Source: Clostridium formicaceticum (GTDB taxonomy: Bacteria; Bacillota; Clostridia; Peptostreptococcales; Natronincolaceae). From it: a stretch of 64,000 bases of DNA. Below, piece by piece: positions 1 through 8,869 of the stretch. Within the stretch, counting starts at the first letter, position 1. Every line of letters begins with the position of its first letter. A model generated the notes under the pieces. The model saw only the letters and a program-made list of their open reading frames with translations. It did not search any database and had not been told where the DNA came from. Made by a program: the position numbers and the translations under genes. The DNA lies in NCBI RefSeq assembly GCF_001854185.1, contig NZ_CP017603.1, positions 4,522,756 to 4,586,755 of the forward strand, written 5' to 3'.

Positions 1-2889
1 TCTCAACCTTACAGGACCAGCTGTAATAATCGCTTCATTTCGGTCTTTACCAGATTCTCTTAGGGTGTTGATATAATCGATCAGCACAATACCATTATTA
101 ACAACAATCCCTGATAACATAATGACACCAATCAAGGCTGTTATACCTAGTGCCTTTCCTGTAATGAATAGTCCTAATAGTGCTCCTGCCAATGCTACGG
201 GCACGGATAACATAATCGTAAAAGGATGTAGTAATGACTCAAATTGCGCTGCCATTACCATGTAAATCAATACAATTGCCAGTACTAACGCCAAAAGTAA
301 ATCAGCAAAGGCATCATTCATTTGTTGATTTTGTCCTCCCATGTCATAGCTATAACCTTCCGGTAAATCATAGTTTTTTAACGCTGCATCAATATCCTGC
401 GTAACACTCCTTAAGTCTCTATTACCAATCTGCCCACTAATTGTTACTACTCTTTGCTGATCTTCTCGATTGATTTGCACAGGACCCTGCTCAACAGATA
501 CATTGGCCACTTGACTTAAAGGAATACTCCCGCCAGCAGCAGTTTGGATGCCCATTTGTTCTAGATTAGCCAAGCTCTCTGTTACATGCTCTTCCCCTTT
601 AAGAATGACATCAATCTCATCTCCATCTAGTTTATACCTTGTAGCCGTTAACCCAGAGGTAGTACTTCTTATGCTATTGGCAATTTGTGCAGTTGTCAGC
701 CCATAAGTTGCAGCACGATATTTATCGACAGCAATTTGAACCTCCGGTATGCCTTCACTAAAACTAGTGGTGATTTCCCTTGTATCTTCTACAGATGCAA
801 TCATCCCCTTAAAATCCTCTGAAATTTCTTCTAAAACCTCTAAGTCATCTCCCTTTAAGCTGATACTAATAGGATCGCCTGCCATCCCACCCATAGCGTT
901 AGCAGATTCCGAAATACTGATTTCTGCTCCAGGGATATCCTTAAGAAGTCCTCTTATTGCATCAGCTACCTCCTTAGAACTTCTATCTCTTTCTTTCATT
1001 TTAGAGAGCCTAACAGTAACGCTACCTCGACTTGTACCTCCTCCGCCAAAGCCCATTTGGCCTCCACCGCCGACAGAAGAAAAGACAGTATCTATTTCTT
1101 CTATAGAAGCAAGGCTCTCTTCAATTTCAAAAAGCACTTGATTTACCTCATGTAGTTCAGAACCTACAGGTAAAGATATATTTATGTTTATCTGTCCTTC
1201 ATCTGAAGCGGGGAAAAGTTCTACTCCTATAAAAAACACAGAGGATAAACTTCCTAAAAAGATGATTATTGCCATGAAAATCGTAGTTTTTCTGTGGCTT
1301 AAACTCCAGCTTAATAACTTTTTATAGCGATTTTCTATACCGCTAAAAATTTTATCAAAGGCATCATAAAGAAACTTGAATCTTTTCCTTGCTCCTTTTG
1401 CTTTGTTGTTATTCTCAGTAGTTACCCTCAATAGCTTAGAAGATAACATAGGTATCAAGGTCAAAGATACTAGTAAGGAAGCTACCAAGGAGAAAGTAAC
1501 TGCCAACGCTAGTTCTGTGAAAAGACTAGAAATCATTCCTTCAACAAAAACAATCGGTAAAAATACTGCTATTGTTGTAAGTGTAGAAGCGGTAACCGAC
1601 ATAGCTACCTCGGAGGCGCCTAAACTAGCTGCCTCTTTCTTAGAATATCCTTCTGTTCTGAATCGATAGATATTTTCTAATACAACAATGGCGTTATCCA
1701 CCAACATACCTACCCCTAGAGCCAAACCTCCTAGCGTCATTAGGTTTAAAGTAATATTTCCAAAGTATAATAGAGCAAAAGTTCCAATAACAGCAATAGG
1801 AATAGAACTTCCAATAATTAAGGTAGATCCAATGTTTCTTAAAAATAGATAAAGGATCATGATGGCAAAAATTGCCCCCATTATAACACTCTGAAGTACA
1901 TTATTAATTGCATCTGTAATATACGTAGATTCATCGGATACAAGAGTGAGTTCCACATGACCATATTCTCTTTGTAATCTTTCTATTTCTGCATGGACCA
2001 AGGATGCTACCTGTACGGTATTGCTGTCCGACTGTTTCTGTACAGAGATGTTAATACTACTCTTACCATTGGTTCGAGATATAGTTGCTATATCTCGATG
2101 GGTTAACTCCACCTCCGCAATATCCTTTAGTAAAATGATACTTCCACTAGGTAATATTATGGGAATTTCTTCAATTTCGTCTATGCTTTTAAATTCTCCC
2201 ATCGTTCTAATGGCAAGTTCCCTTTCACCATTTTTTACTGTTCCTCCTGGTAAATTCATATTGGAGGCTCCTATTGTTTGAGATAGCTGACCTAAAGTGA
2301 TACCATAACTATCCAAAAGCTGTTGGTTTGTCCTAATTTGTATCTCATTGGTATAACCACCTGTTACATCTACAGAAGCTACGCCTTCAATTCTCTCCAG
2401 TCTAGGTTTTATTGTCTCTTCCGCCAATGTTTGTAGTGAAACTAAGTCTTCACCACCCACTAAAGATATTTGAATAATAGGGAAGGCATTTGGATCTATG
2501 GTTAGAACCATTGGATCAGATGCCCCCTCCGGCAAAAGGCCTTTGATCAAGTCAACCTTCTCCCGCATATCCAAGGTAGCAAAGTTCATATCTGTACCAA
2601 AGTTAAATTGAGCAATAACGATGGAACTACCTTGTGAAGACCTAGAGGTAACACTTTCTATATTGCTTGCAGTAGCTATAGCTTCTTCTATAGGTCTTGT
2701 AATTAAATTTTCTATTTCATGAGGCCCTACCCCTGAATAAGAGGTACTGACAATAGCAACAGGTATTTCCATGGCTGGATAAAGATCTATCGGTAATCTA
2801 GTAAAGGAGATGGTACCCAATAGGATGATAATGAGCATAATCATCGCAATCATGACAGGTCTTTTTACTGCTAATTTCGATAAACCCAT
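1..2889 (-). CDS. RND efflux transporter (HAE1/SwrC-like), C-terminus cut by window edge
   Basis: Inner-membrane RND pump subunit that would use the proton gradient to expel drugs or amphiphiles. I translated the minus strand directly: it opens with MGLSKLAVKRPVMIAMIM, a typical N-terminal TM1, and stays open to position 1 (963 codons; the family is usually about 1020-1050 residues). Visible family motifs include the TM4 segment GVGMLVDNAIVVLENIYR with the proton-relay Asp, a Gly-rich stretch GGGGQMGFGGGGTSRG in the second large loop, and the MVMAAQFESLLHPF segment in the C-terminal half. The start ATG lies 2 nt after the stop of the adaptor gene and has a GGGGTGAG ribosome site. The periplasmic-adaptor-like partner upstream makes an efflux operon clear. 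The substrate cannot be told. Confidence 0.93.
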   Translation of the reverse strand, partial: MGLSKLAVKRPVMIAMIMLIIILLGTISFTRLPIDLYPAMEIPVAIVSTSYSGVGPHEIENLITRPIEEAIATASNIESVTSRSSQGSSIVIAQFNFGTDMNFATLDMREKVDLIKGLLPEGASDPMVLTIDPNAFPIIQISLVGGEDLVSLQTLAEETIKPRLERIEGVASVDVTGGYTNEIQIRTNQQLLDSYGITLGQLSQTIGASNMNLPGGTVKNGERELAIRTMGEFKSIDEIEEIPIILPSGSIILLKDIAEVELTHRDIATISRTNGKSSINISVQKQSDSNTVQVASLVHAEIERLQREYGHVELTLVSDESTYITDAINNVLQSVIMGAIFAIMILYLFLRNIGSTLIIGSSIPIAVIGTFALLYFGNITLNLMTLGGLALGVGMLVDNAIVVLENIYRFRTEGYSKKEAASLGASEVAMSVTASTLTTIAVFLPIVFVEGMISSLFTELALAVTFSLVASLLVSLTLIPMLSSKLLRVTTENNNKAKGARKRFKFLYDAFDKIFSGIENRYKKLLSWSLSHRKTTIFMAIIIFLGSLSSVFFIGVELFPASDEGQININISLPVGSELHEVNQVLFEIEESLASIEEIDTVFSSVGGGGQMGFGGGGTSRGSVTVRLSKMKERDRSSKEVADAIRGLLKDIPGAEISISESANAMGGMAGDPISISLKGDDLEVLEEISEDFKGMIASVEDTREITTSFSEGIPEVQIAVDKYRAATYGLTTAQIANSIRSTTSGLTATRYKLDGDEIDVILKGEEHVTESLANLEQMGIQTAAGGSIPLSQVANVSVEQGPVQINREDQQRVVTISGQIGNRDLRSVTQDIDAALKNYDLPEGYSYDMGGQNQQMNDAFADLLLALVLAIVLIYMVMAAQFESLLHPFTIMLSVPVALAGALLGLFITGKALGITALIGVIMLSGIVVNNGIVLIDYINTLRESGKDRNEAIITAGPVRLR

Positions 2890-2891
2890 AT

Positions 2892-4106
2892 CTACTCACC
2901 CCTTACTACTTTCACCCTCTGGCCATCTACTACATAATGCTGACCTTTGATAATAACGATATCTCCTTCTTCAAGTCCCTCTGTCACTTCAATATATAAA
3001 CCTGTATCTAAGCCCAAAGTTATCTTTTGTTCCACCGCTTCCTCATCCTTTACCAAGTAAACCACTGTTTCTTCCTCTTTATCCATGATAGCACCACTTC
3101 TTACCACCAGTACATTTTGCCGCTCTTCAAGACTTAAACCTACAGAGCCACTCATGCCAGGTCTGATCTTACGATCCTTGTTATTGATATATACCTTTAC
3201 CGTATAAAGCTGCGTTCTATCATCAGCAGTAGGGCTAATATAATCAATTTTTCCTGTTATTTCCTCATCTAATGCAGAGGCTATTGTCACAGCTACTTCT
3301 TGTTCTTTGCGCAATCTGTTTACCATGTTTTCTGCTACATCTATCTGTAGGTAAACCGTATCCATATCTACAATTGTTGCTGCCGCCTGAGCATTACTAG
3401 CTAATTGGCCTTCCACAACCGTTAGATTTGTAATCATACCATTAATTGGTGCTTTTACCAATGTGTTATCAAGATTACTTCTTGCTTGTTCATAACCACT
3501 TTCTGCCTGACTTAATTGATTTAAAGCCTGTTGGTACCCTATTTCTGCTTGATATACTTGTGCTTCTGCTGTCTCTAAAGGTTTTGTAGAAGCTGCTAGC
3601 TCTGCCTGTTCCAGCTGAGTTTTAGGAACAGCTCCTGCTTCATAAAGAGCTTTTATCCGTTCTAGGTTCACCAGGGCATCTTCCAATCTTTCCTTGGTTG
3701 ATTCGTATTGAATTTTAGCTGACCGTATACCATTCTCAGCTTGCTCTACTCCTCGTTTTGCCAGTTCTACGCTATGTTCTGCCTGTTCAATACTTCTTTG
3801 TATATCTTTTTGATCCATAACCATTAAAACCTGGTCTTTCGCAACATAATCGCCAAGTTTCATGTTCACCCTCGTTACCGTTCCAGGCATTTGAGGCATC
3901 ACCATAACTTCCTCATTGGCTCTTACTCTGCCGTTTAGCAAGACTTTACTTGCTATTGTTTCTTTTTTTACTGTTTCAATTTCTACCGGCACGTAACTCT
4001 CCTCAACAATAGCTACCTCTTCTACTGCCCTTCTACTGCATCCTGTGACTAAAATAATAACAATCAATAGTATAAGTAATAGCATAGATATTGACTTTTT
4101 TTTCAT
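2892..4106 (-). CDS. RND pump membrane-fusion adaptor, lipoprotein (HlyD/AcrA family)
   Basis: Adaptor partner of the RND pump encoded immediately downstream. The N-terminus has a lipoprotein signal with lipobox LVTGC, so the mature protein should be lipid-anchored outside the membrane. After it comes a biotinyl-lipoyl-like half motif (PQMPGTVTRVNMKLGDYV), a long heptad-rich coiled coil (about residues 100-200, rich in EQAE/YEQA repeats), the second lipoyl half (VKAPINGMITNLTVVEGQ) and beta-barrel/membrane-proximal segments, the usual order for the family. Length (404 aa) is normal. It is the first gene of the operon and lies behind a palindrome that looks like a TetR-family operator. Confidence 0.93.
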   Translation of the reverse strand: MKKKSISMLLLILLIVIILVTGCSRRAVEEVAIVEESYVPVEIETVKKETIASKVLLNGRVRANEEVMVMPQMPGTVTRVNMKLGDYVAKDQVLMVMDQKDIQRSIEQAEHSVELAKRGVEQAENGIRSAKIQYESTKERLEDALVNLERIKALYEAGAVPKTQLEQAELAASTKPLETAEAQVYQAEIGYQQALNQLSQAESGYEQARSNLDNTLVKAPINGMITNLTVVEGQLASNAQAAATIVDMDTVYLQIDVAENMVNRLRKEQEVAVTIASALDEEITGKIDYISPTADDRTQLYTVKVYINNKDRKIRPGMSGSVGLSLEERQNVLVVRSGAIMDKEEETVVYLVKDEEAVEQKITLGLDTGLYIEVTEGLEEGDIVIIKGQHYVVDGQRVKVVRGE

Positions 4107-4153
4107 TTTGTTTCCTCCTGTATTTTAAATTGTGTGAGGTTTTTAAAAATCCG

Positions 4154-4211
4154 TCTGACCAGTCAGTCAGAAACAAAAACAAACTATCTCTTAACCTATT
4201 TATCTATTATA
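4154..4211 (-). promoter_or_regulatory. Promoter with downstream TetR-type operator for the RND operon
   Basis: On the minus strand an extended -10 element (TGTTATAAT, with TATAAT at 4211-4206) precedes the adaptor gene. About 35 nt downstream is the palindrome TCTGAC-CAGTCA-GTCAGA at 4154-4171, a perfect 6-bp inverted repeat with 6-nt centre that also carries the TGACTGACTGGTCA pattern often bound by TetR/AcrR repressors of efflux genes. A repressor bound there would block elongation or initiation. No tetR gene adjoins it in the window, and the TetR at 26.8-27.4 kb does not have this motif in front of it. Confidence 0.5.
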
Positions 4212-4235
4212 ACAACCAATTCTAAATTGTTGGTA

Positions 4236-4329
4236 AAGAAATTATTAAATATTTCTTAAGCTTCTTCCGTAGATCTACCGGTTGCCCATCATAAGAACCA
4301 GTGTCTGACACATCTGGTTGCACTGGTTC
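4236..4329. repeat. Inverted repeats in the gap between two exporter operons
   Basis: The gap between the ABC exporter and the RND operon holds a perfect 9-bp inverted repeat (GAACCAGTG 4295-4303 / CACTGGTTC 4321-4329), an internal palindrome GTGTCTGACAC (4301-4311), and an AT-rich hairpin (4236-4242 / 4251-4257). The first may end the ABC transcript, but it has no clear T-tract. GTGTC/GACAC arms of this kind occur in small interspersed palindromic repeats of Clostridia, so this may be a degenerate copy. Confidence 0.4.
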
Positions 4330-4363
4330 TATCTCCTTTGCTATTATAACACTACGATAAAAT

Positions 4364-6325
4364 TTACGCTTCATTACCATGACTACTAGTAAACTGGCTG
4401 TTATAAAGTTCTGCATAAAATCCTTTCTTCTCTAATAGCTGCTGATGGGTGCCTTGCTCGATGATATCTCCATGATTCATCACAAGGATTAAATCTGCTC
4501 CTCGTATCGTTGATAGTCTATGGGCAATCACAAAATTTGTTCTACCCTCCATCAATCTAGTCATCGCTTTTTGTATAAGCACCTCTGTCCTTGTATCAAC
4601 GCTGCTGGTGGCTTCATCAAGAATCAATATCACAGGGTTAGCAAGTATTGCTCTAGCAATTGTTAAAAGTTGCTTTTGCCCTTGAGATAGATTAGAAGCT
4701 TCTTCGTCCAGCACAGTATCATATCCTTCTGGTAACCTTCTTATGAAATAGTCTGCATGAGCTGCTTTAGAAGCCGCTATGATTTCTTCTTCACTGGCAT
4801 CCTGTCTTCCGTAAGCTATATTCTCCCTAATGGTACCATGAAATAACCATGTATCTTGCAATACCATACCAAACATACTTCGGAGATTCCCACGCTTTAA
4901 ATCTCTGATATCAATACCATCTATCGTAATGCTGCCACCCTTTATTTCATAAAATCGCATCAGTAAATTAACAAGTGTAGTTTTTCCAGCCCCCGTCGGT
5001 CCGACGATTGCTATTGTTTCCCCCTTCTTTACTTCTATGTTCATATCCTTTATTAAAAGATCATCTTCTTTGTAACCAAACTGAACATGTTTAAAACCCA
5101 CTTCCCCTTTTGGCATTTTGATGACTTTTGCATCCTTTTGATCCTGAACTTCTTCCGTCTCGTCTAATAGTTTAAAGACCCGCTCTGCTGATGCAACGGT
5201 GGACTGTATAATGTTGGTTATATTTGCCGTCTGCACAATTGGATGTGTAAACTGCCTTGCATATTGAATAAAAGCCTGGATATCACCAATTTGAATTCTC
5301 TGCATTACAACAAAAACACCACCAACCACACAAATCAACACATAGCCTATATTATTTACAAAATTCAATAAAGGCATAATAATACCAGAAATAAATTCTG
5401 CCCGCCATCCTGCATCATAAAGTCTTTCATTGATCTCATCAAAAACGCTAATAGACTTTTTCTCATGTCCAAAAACCTTGACTTCTTTATGTCCAGCATA
5501 CATTTCTTCTGCATGTCCATTCAACTCTCCTAAAACCGCCTGTCTTGCCACAAATAATCTTTGTGACTTCTTAGCTATTGTTATTGTTACCACACCTGAA
5601 AGTGGTAAAGTTATGATGGCAATCAATGTGAGTACTGGACTGATGGTTAACATCATAATAGCAACACCAGCTAAAGTGACAATAGCAGTAATCAACTGGG
5701 TTAGACTCTGCTGTAGTGTATTCCCTACATTATCTAAGTCATTGGTAATACGACTTAATATCTCTCCATGGGTATGGGCATCAAAATACCTCAAAGGTAA
5801 CCGAGCTAATTTATCATTAGCCTCCCTCCTCATTTTATAAACAGTTTTTTGTGCTATCCCTGCCATAATGTATCCAGTAGCAAAGCTGAAAAGTGCACTT
5901 AAAATATATAGGCCAATGAGTATTAAAATAATTTGCCAAATATAATTAAAATCTATGCTGGGGACAGGCTGTGCCCTCAACTGGCTTATAAATTCAATAT
6001 CTGCTCCTCTTTCAATGGCAGCTTCTATATTGTTAAAATAATTCATTCTCTTCATTAAATCTTCAGCTATTTTGTTGGTAGCAGCTCCCATTAACTTAGG
6101 ACTAAGAATATTAAACACGGTGCTTAAGATTGCTAGAAAAAATACCATAACTAGCTTTACTCTATGGGGCTTTAAATAGCCTATGAGTCTTTTCAATGAA
6201 TTTTTAAAGTTCGTAGCCTTTTCAACTGGCCTTGCCATAGCAAAACCTCCACCAGGCCCACGTCCTCCTCCAAAACCCCGGCCCTCTCCAGTACCGTGGT
6301 TACTAGGTTTTCCTTCTTTCTTCAT
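4364..6325 (-). CDS. ABC exporter half-transporter, subunit 2 (MdlB/LmrA-like)
   Basis: Fused membrane-ATPase ABC exporter subunit, probably the partner of the preceding gene in a heterodimer. It has an unusual Gly/Arg-rich cytoplasmic N-terminus (GEGRGFGGGRGPGGGF), then a six-helix ABC membrane domain (about residues 50-350) and a nucleotide-binding domain with Walker A GPTGAGKTT, ABC signature LSQGQ, Walker B ILILDEATSSVD and the H-loop AHRLST. The D-loop and catalytic Glu are intact, in contrast with its partner. Its start overlaps the stop of the upstream subunit by 4 nt, indicating translational coupling. At 653 aa it is longer than usual because of the N-terminal tail. The substrate is unknown; drug or peptide export is typical. 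Confidence 0.93.
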   Translation of the reverse strand: MKKEGKPSNHGTGEGRGFGGGRGPGGGFAMARPVEKATNFKNSLKRLIGYLKPHRVKLVMVFFLAILSTVFNILSPKLMGAATNKIAEDLMKRMNYFNNIEAAIERGADIEFISQLRAQPVPSIDFNYIWQIILILIGLYILSALFSFATGYIMAGIAQKTVYKMRREANDKLARLPLRYFDAHTHGEILSRITNDLDNVGNTLQQSLTQLITAIVTLAGVAIMMLTISPVLTLIAIITLPLSGVVTITIAKKSQRLFVARQAVLGELNGHAEEMYAGHKEVKVFGHEKKSISVFDEINERLYDAGWRAEFISGIIMPLLNFVNNIGYVLICVVGGVFVVMQRIQIGDIQAFIQYARQFTHPIVQTANITNIIQSTVASAERVFKLLDETEEVQDQKDAKVIKMPKGEVGFKHVQFGYKEDDLLIKDMNIEVKKGETIAIVGPTGAGKTTLVNLLMRFYEIKGGSITIDGIDIRDLKRGNLRSMFGMVLQDTWLFHGTIRENIAYGRQDASEEEIIAASKAAHADYFIRRLPEGYDTVLDEEASNLSQGQKQLLTIARAILANPVILILDEATSSVDTRTEVLIQKAMTRLMEGRTNFVIAHRLSTIRGADLILVMNHGDIIEQGTHQQLLEKKGFYAELYNSQFTSSHGNEA

Positions 6326-8049
6326 GCTAATTCCTCCTCAGTAAACTGGGAAGCTACAATTTCTCTATAGACGCTGCAGGTCTTTAATAAATTCTTATGT
6401 TTGCCTATTCCTGCAATCTCACCTTGATCCAGTACAATAATTCTGTCCGCCTCCATAATCGTGCTTACCCTTTGTGCAACCATGATTACTGTGGCATCTC
6501 CTGTTTCTTTTTTAAGCGCTGATCTTAACCTAGCATCTGTTTTAAAATCTAGTGCTGAAAAACTATCATCAAAAATATATATCTCCGCTCTTCTAATCAG
6601 CGCTCTAGCTATGGAAAGCCTTTGTTTTTGGCCTCCCGAAACATTGGCGCCTCCCTGTGCAATTTCTGAATCAAATCCCTTTTCCATGCTGGAAATAAAT
6701 TCAGATGCCTGTGCTATCTCAGCTGCATGTTGTACCTCTTCCTCTATCGCATCTTCTTTTCCAAACTTTATATTTTCCGCAACACTACCGCTAAAAAGCA
6801 ATACTCTTTGTGGAACAAATCCAATTTTTCCCCTCAAAGTTTCTTGGGGTATTTCCCTTACATCAACACCATCTATAAGCACCGCTCCCCTATCAACATC
6901 ATAAAAACGTGGTATAAGATTAATTAGTGTGGATTTACCTGAACCAGTGCCCCCAATAATCGCTGTTACTTCTCCTGGGTTTGCTTTAAAGCTGATATTT
7001 TTAATGGCTGGTTTCTCTGCACCGGGATAGCTAAAACAAACATTCTTAAACTCTAAATATCCTTTTTCTTTTCCCAATTTTTTAGGCTTTACAGGATCAT
7101 TAATCTCCGGTTCCATGTGAAGCACCTCATTAATTCTAACAGCAGAGGCCTCTCCCCTCGGAATTAGTACAAACATCATTGAAAACATCAGCAAAGCCAT
7201 CATGATTTGCGTTGCATACTGAAGAAATGCCATCATATCTCCTATCTGCAAATCTCCTAGATCGATCCTCCTACTTCCAAACCAAATAATTGCTACACTG
7301 GTGAGATTCATAATTAGTGTAATAATAGGCATCATACCTGCCATAATTTTGTTGGCTTTTATTGTGGTATTGGTTAAATCAAGATTTGCTTTATCAAAAC
7401 GTCTCCTTTCATCATCAATGCGGTTAAAAGCACGTATTACCCGTATACCTGTAAGGTTTTCACGAGAAACCAAATTCAACTTGTCCAACTTATTTTGTAT
7501 GACTTTAAATAAAGGAATCACTGTTTTTCCGACGATCCCGATAAAAACTATTAGAATCGGTAGAGCAATGGCAAGTAGGGTAGTTAGCCTCCGATTCATA
7601 GATATCGCCATGATCACGCCACCAATCCCCATCATAGGAGCACTAACCATCATTCTAAGCATCATGATGAGTACTGTTTGGACTTGCGTAATATCATTGG
7701 TGGTTCTAGTAATAAGAGATGCTGTTCCTATCTTATCAAATTCGTTTAAGGAATAACTTTGCACCCTAGAAAAAACCCTACTGCGAAGGTTTCTGCTAAA
7801 ACCCATGGCAACTTTGGAAGATAGAAAACTGCTTACGATAGCAGCGATAGCTCCCCCTCCAGCTACCACCAGCATAACTCCTCCTACCCTCCAAATATAA
7901 CTTATATCTCCAGGAATCATCCCTTTGTTTACGATATCAGCCATTAATGTTGGTAAATATAAATCAGCAATAGACTGAATAAAAACAAGGGCAAAAATTC
8001 CAAAAATCGAAATTCCAAATGGCTTTAAATGCCTAAATAACTTAATCAT
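6322..8049 (-). CDS. ABC exporter half-transporter, subunit 1 (MdlA-like)
   Basis: First gene of the exporter pair. The N-terminal membrane domain has six predicted helices, followed by an NBD with Walker A GGTGSGKST, signature VSGGQ and Walker B IYIFDDSFSALD. The residue after Walker B is Asp (FDDS) instead of the catalytic Glu, which in heterodimeric exporters marks a degenerate ATPase site. Together with the intact partner encoded next this predicts an asymmetric heterodimer. Length (575 aa) is normal. The gene follows the response regulator/kinase pair, which may control it. Confidence 0.93.
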   Translation of the reverse strand: MIKLFRHLKPFGISIFGIFALVFIQSIADLYLPTLMADIVNKGMIPGDISYIWRVGGVMLVVAGGGAIAAIVSSFLSSKVAMGFSRNLRSRVFSRVQSYSLNEFDKIGTASLITRTTNDITQVQTVLIMMLRMMVSAPMMGIGGVIMAISMNRRLTTLLAIALPILIVFIGIVGKTVIPLFKVIQNKLDKLNLVSRENLTGIRVIRAFNRIDDERRRFDKANLDLTNTTIKANKIMAGMMPIITLIMNLTSVAIIWFGSRRIDLGDLQIGDMMAFLQYATQIMMALLMFSMMFVLIPRGEASAVRINEVLHMEPEINDPVKPKKLGKEKGYLEFKNVCFSYPGAEKPAIKNISFKANPGEVTAIIGGTGSGKSTLINLIPRFYDVDRGAVLIDGVDVREIPQETLRGKIGFVPQRVLLFSGSVAENIKFGKEDAIEEEVQHAAEIAQASEFISSMEKGFDSEIAQGGANVSGGQKQRLSIARALIRRAEIYIFDDSFSALDFKTDARLRSALKKETGDATVIMVAQRVSTIMEADRIIVLDQGEIAGIGKHKNLLKTCSVYREIVASQFTEEELA

Positions 8050-8115
8050 TCCTCATCCTATCTCCTATCACTTTAAGTTATGATCTTTACAACTTTTATA
8101 AAATGAGGCTTAATC

Positions 8116-8139
8116 CAGTGGGCATTTTTATGCCCACTG
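8116..8139 (-). terminator. Perfect hairpin between the two-component pair and the ABC exporter
   Basis: CAGTGGGCAT-TTTT-ATGCCCACTG forms a perfect 10-bp stem with a 4-nt loop, 40 nt after the stop of the response regulator gene. The T-tract downstream on the minus strand is weak (GGATTAAGCC), so it may be an inefficient terminator that lets some transcription run into the ABC genes, or an RNA processing/stability element. Confidence 0.5.
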
Positions 8140-8179
8140 AATTATAACCGAATTTACTTCAAGGCAGGCGTGTTTGATC

Positions 8180-8869
8180 CTACACTTCAAACCTATACCC
8201 TACTCCCCAGATTGTTTCAATGTATTGAGGATTTGAAGGATCTACTTCTATTTTTTCTCTTATTTTTCTGATATGAACCGTAACAGTTGAAATATCTCCT
8301 TGCGAATCCAATCCCCATAGTTTCTCAAATAGTTCTTCTTTTTTAAATACGCGATTCGGGTTCGATGCTAAAAACATCAATAAGTCAAATTCCTTGGTTG
8401 TTAAAGTAACCTCTTTACCATTTATATACACTCTTCTAGATTTTTTATCAATCGTAAGTCCTCTTATCTCAATCTCATCCTTTGTTACCTTGCTATCTCC
8501 TGTCAATCTTTCATACCTCGAAATATGTGCTTTCACCCTTGCCACTAATTCACCTGGACTAAAGGGCTTTGTCATATAGTCATCTGCCCCTAGGCCCAAT
8601 CCCCTTATTTTATCAATATCTTCTTTTTTAGCTGAAACCATAAGGATCGGTGTGTTTTTCTCATTTCTAATCTGCCGACATATCTCAAAACCATCTACTT
8701 TTGGTAGCATTAGGTCTAATATAATTAGATCATAATTCTGATTGACTGCCCTAAACATACCTTGATCGCCACTATTTTCAATTTCTACTTGAAAACCATT
8801 TATCTCAAGATAATCCCTTTCAAGTTCAGCAATACTGATATCATCTTCTATAATTAAAATTTTTTTCAT
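8180..8869 (-). CDS. OmpR/PhoB-family response regulator
   Basis: DNA-binding response regulator, 229 aa. The receiver domain (about 1-120) has the acidic pocket IIEDD, the phospho-acceptor Asp in LIILDLMLPKVDG and the conserved Lys in MTKPFSPGEL. The C-terminal winged helix (about 130-229) has the usual LTTKEFDLLMFLASNPNRVF and TIWGVGYRFE signatures. It overlaps the kinase gene by 4 nt. Divergence from PhoP/ResD types cannot be judged, so targets are unknown; the ABC exporter downstream is the nearest candidate. Confidence 0.96.
   Translation of the reverse strand: MKKILIIEDDISIAELERDYLEINGFQVEIENSGDQGMFRAVNQNYDLIILDLMLPKVDGFEICRQIRNEKNTPILMVSAKKEDIDKIRGLGLGADDYMTKPFSPGELVARVKAHISRYERLTGDSKVTKDEIEIRGLTIDKKSRRVYINGKEVTLTTKEFDLLMFLASNPNRVFKKEELFEKLWGLDSQGDISTVTVHIRKIREKIEVDPSNPQYIETIWGVGYRFEV

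Noticed and set aside
1376..2281. Plus-strand ORFs opposite the RND pump
   Set aside because: They are antisense shadows of the minus-strand pump gene, which is open through the whole region and matches its family.
4222..4416. 64-aa ORF between the ABC exporter and the RND operon
   Set aside because: It overlaps the C-terminus of the ABC gene, has no ribosome site and runs through the inverted-repeat region.
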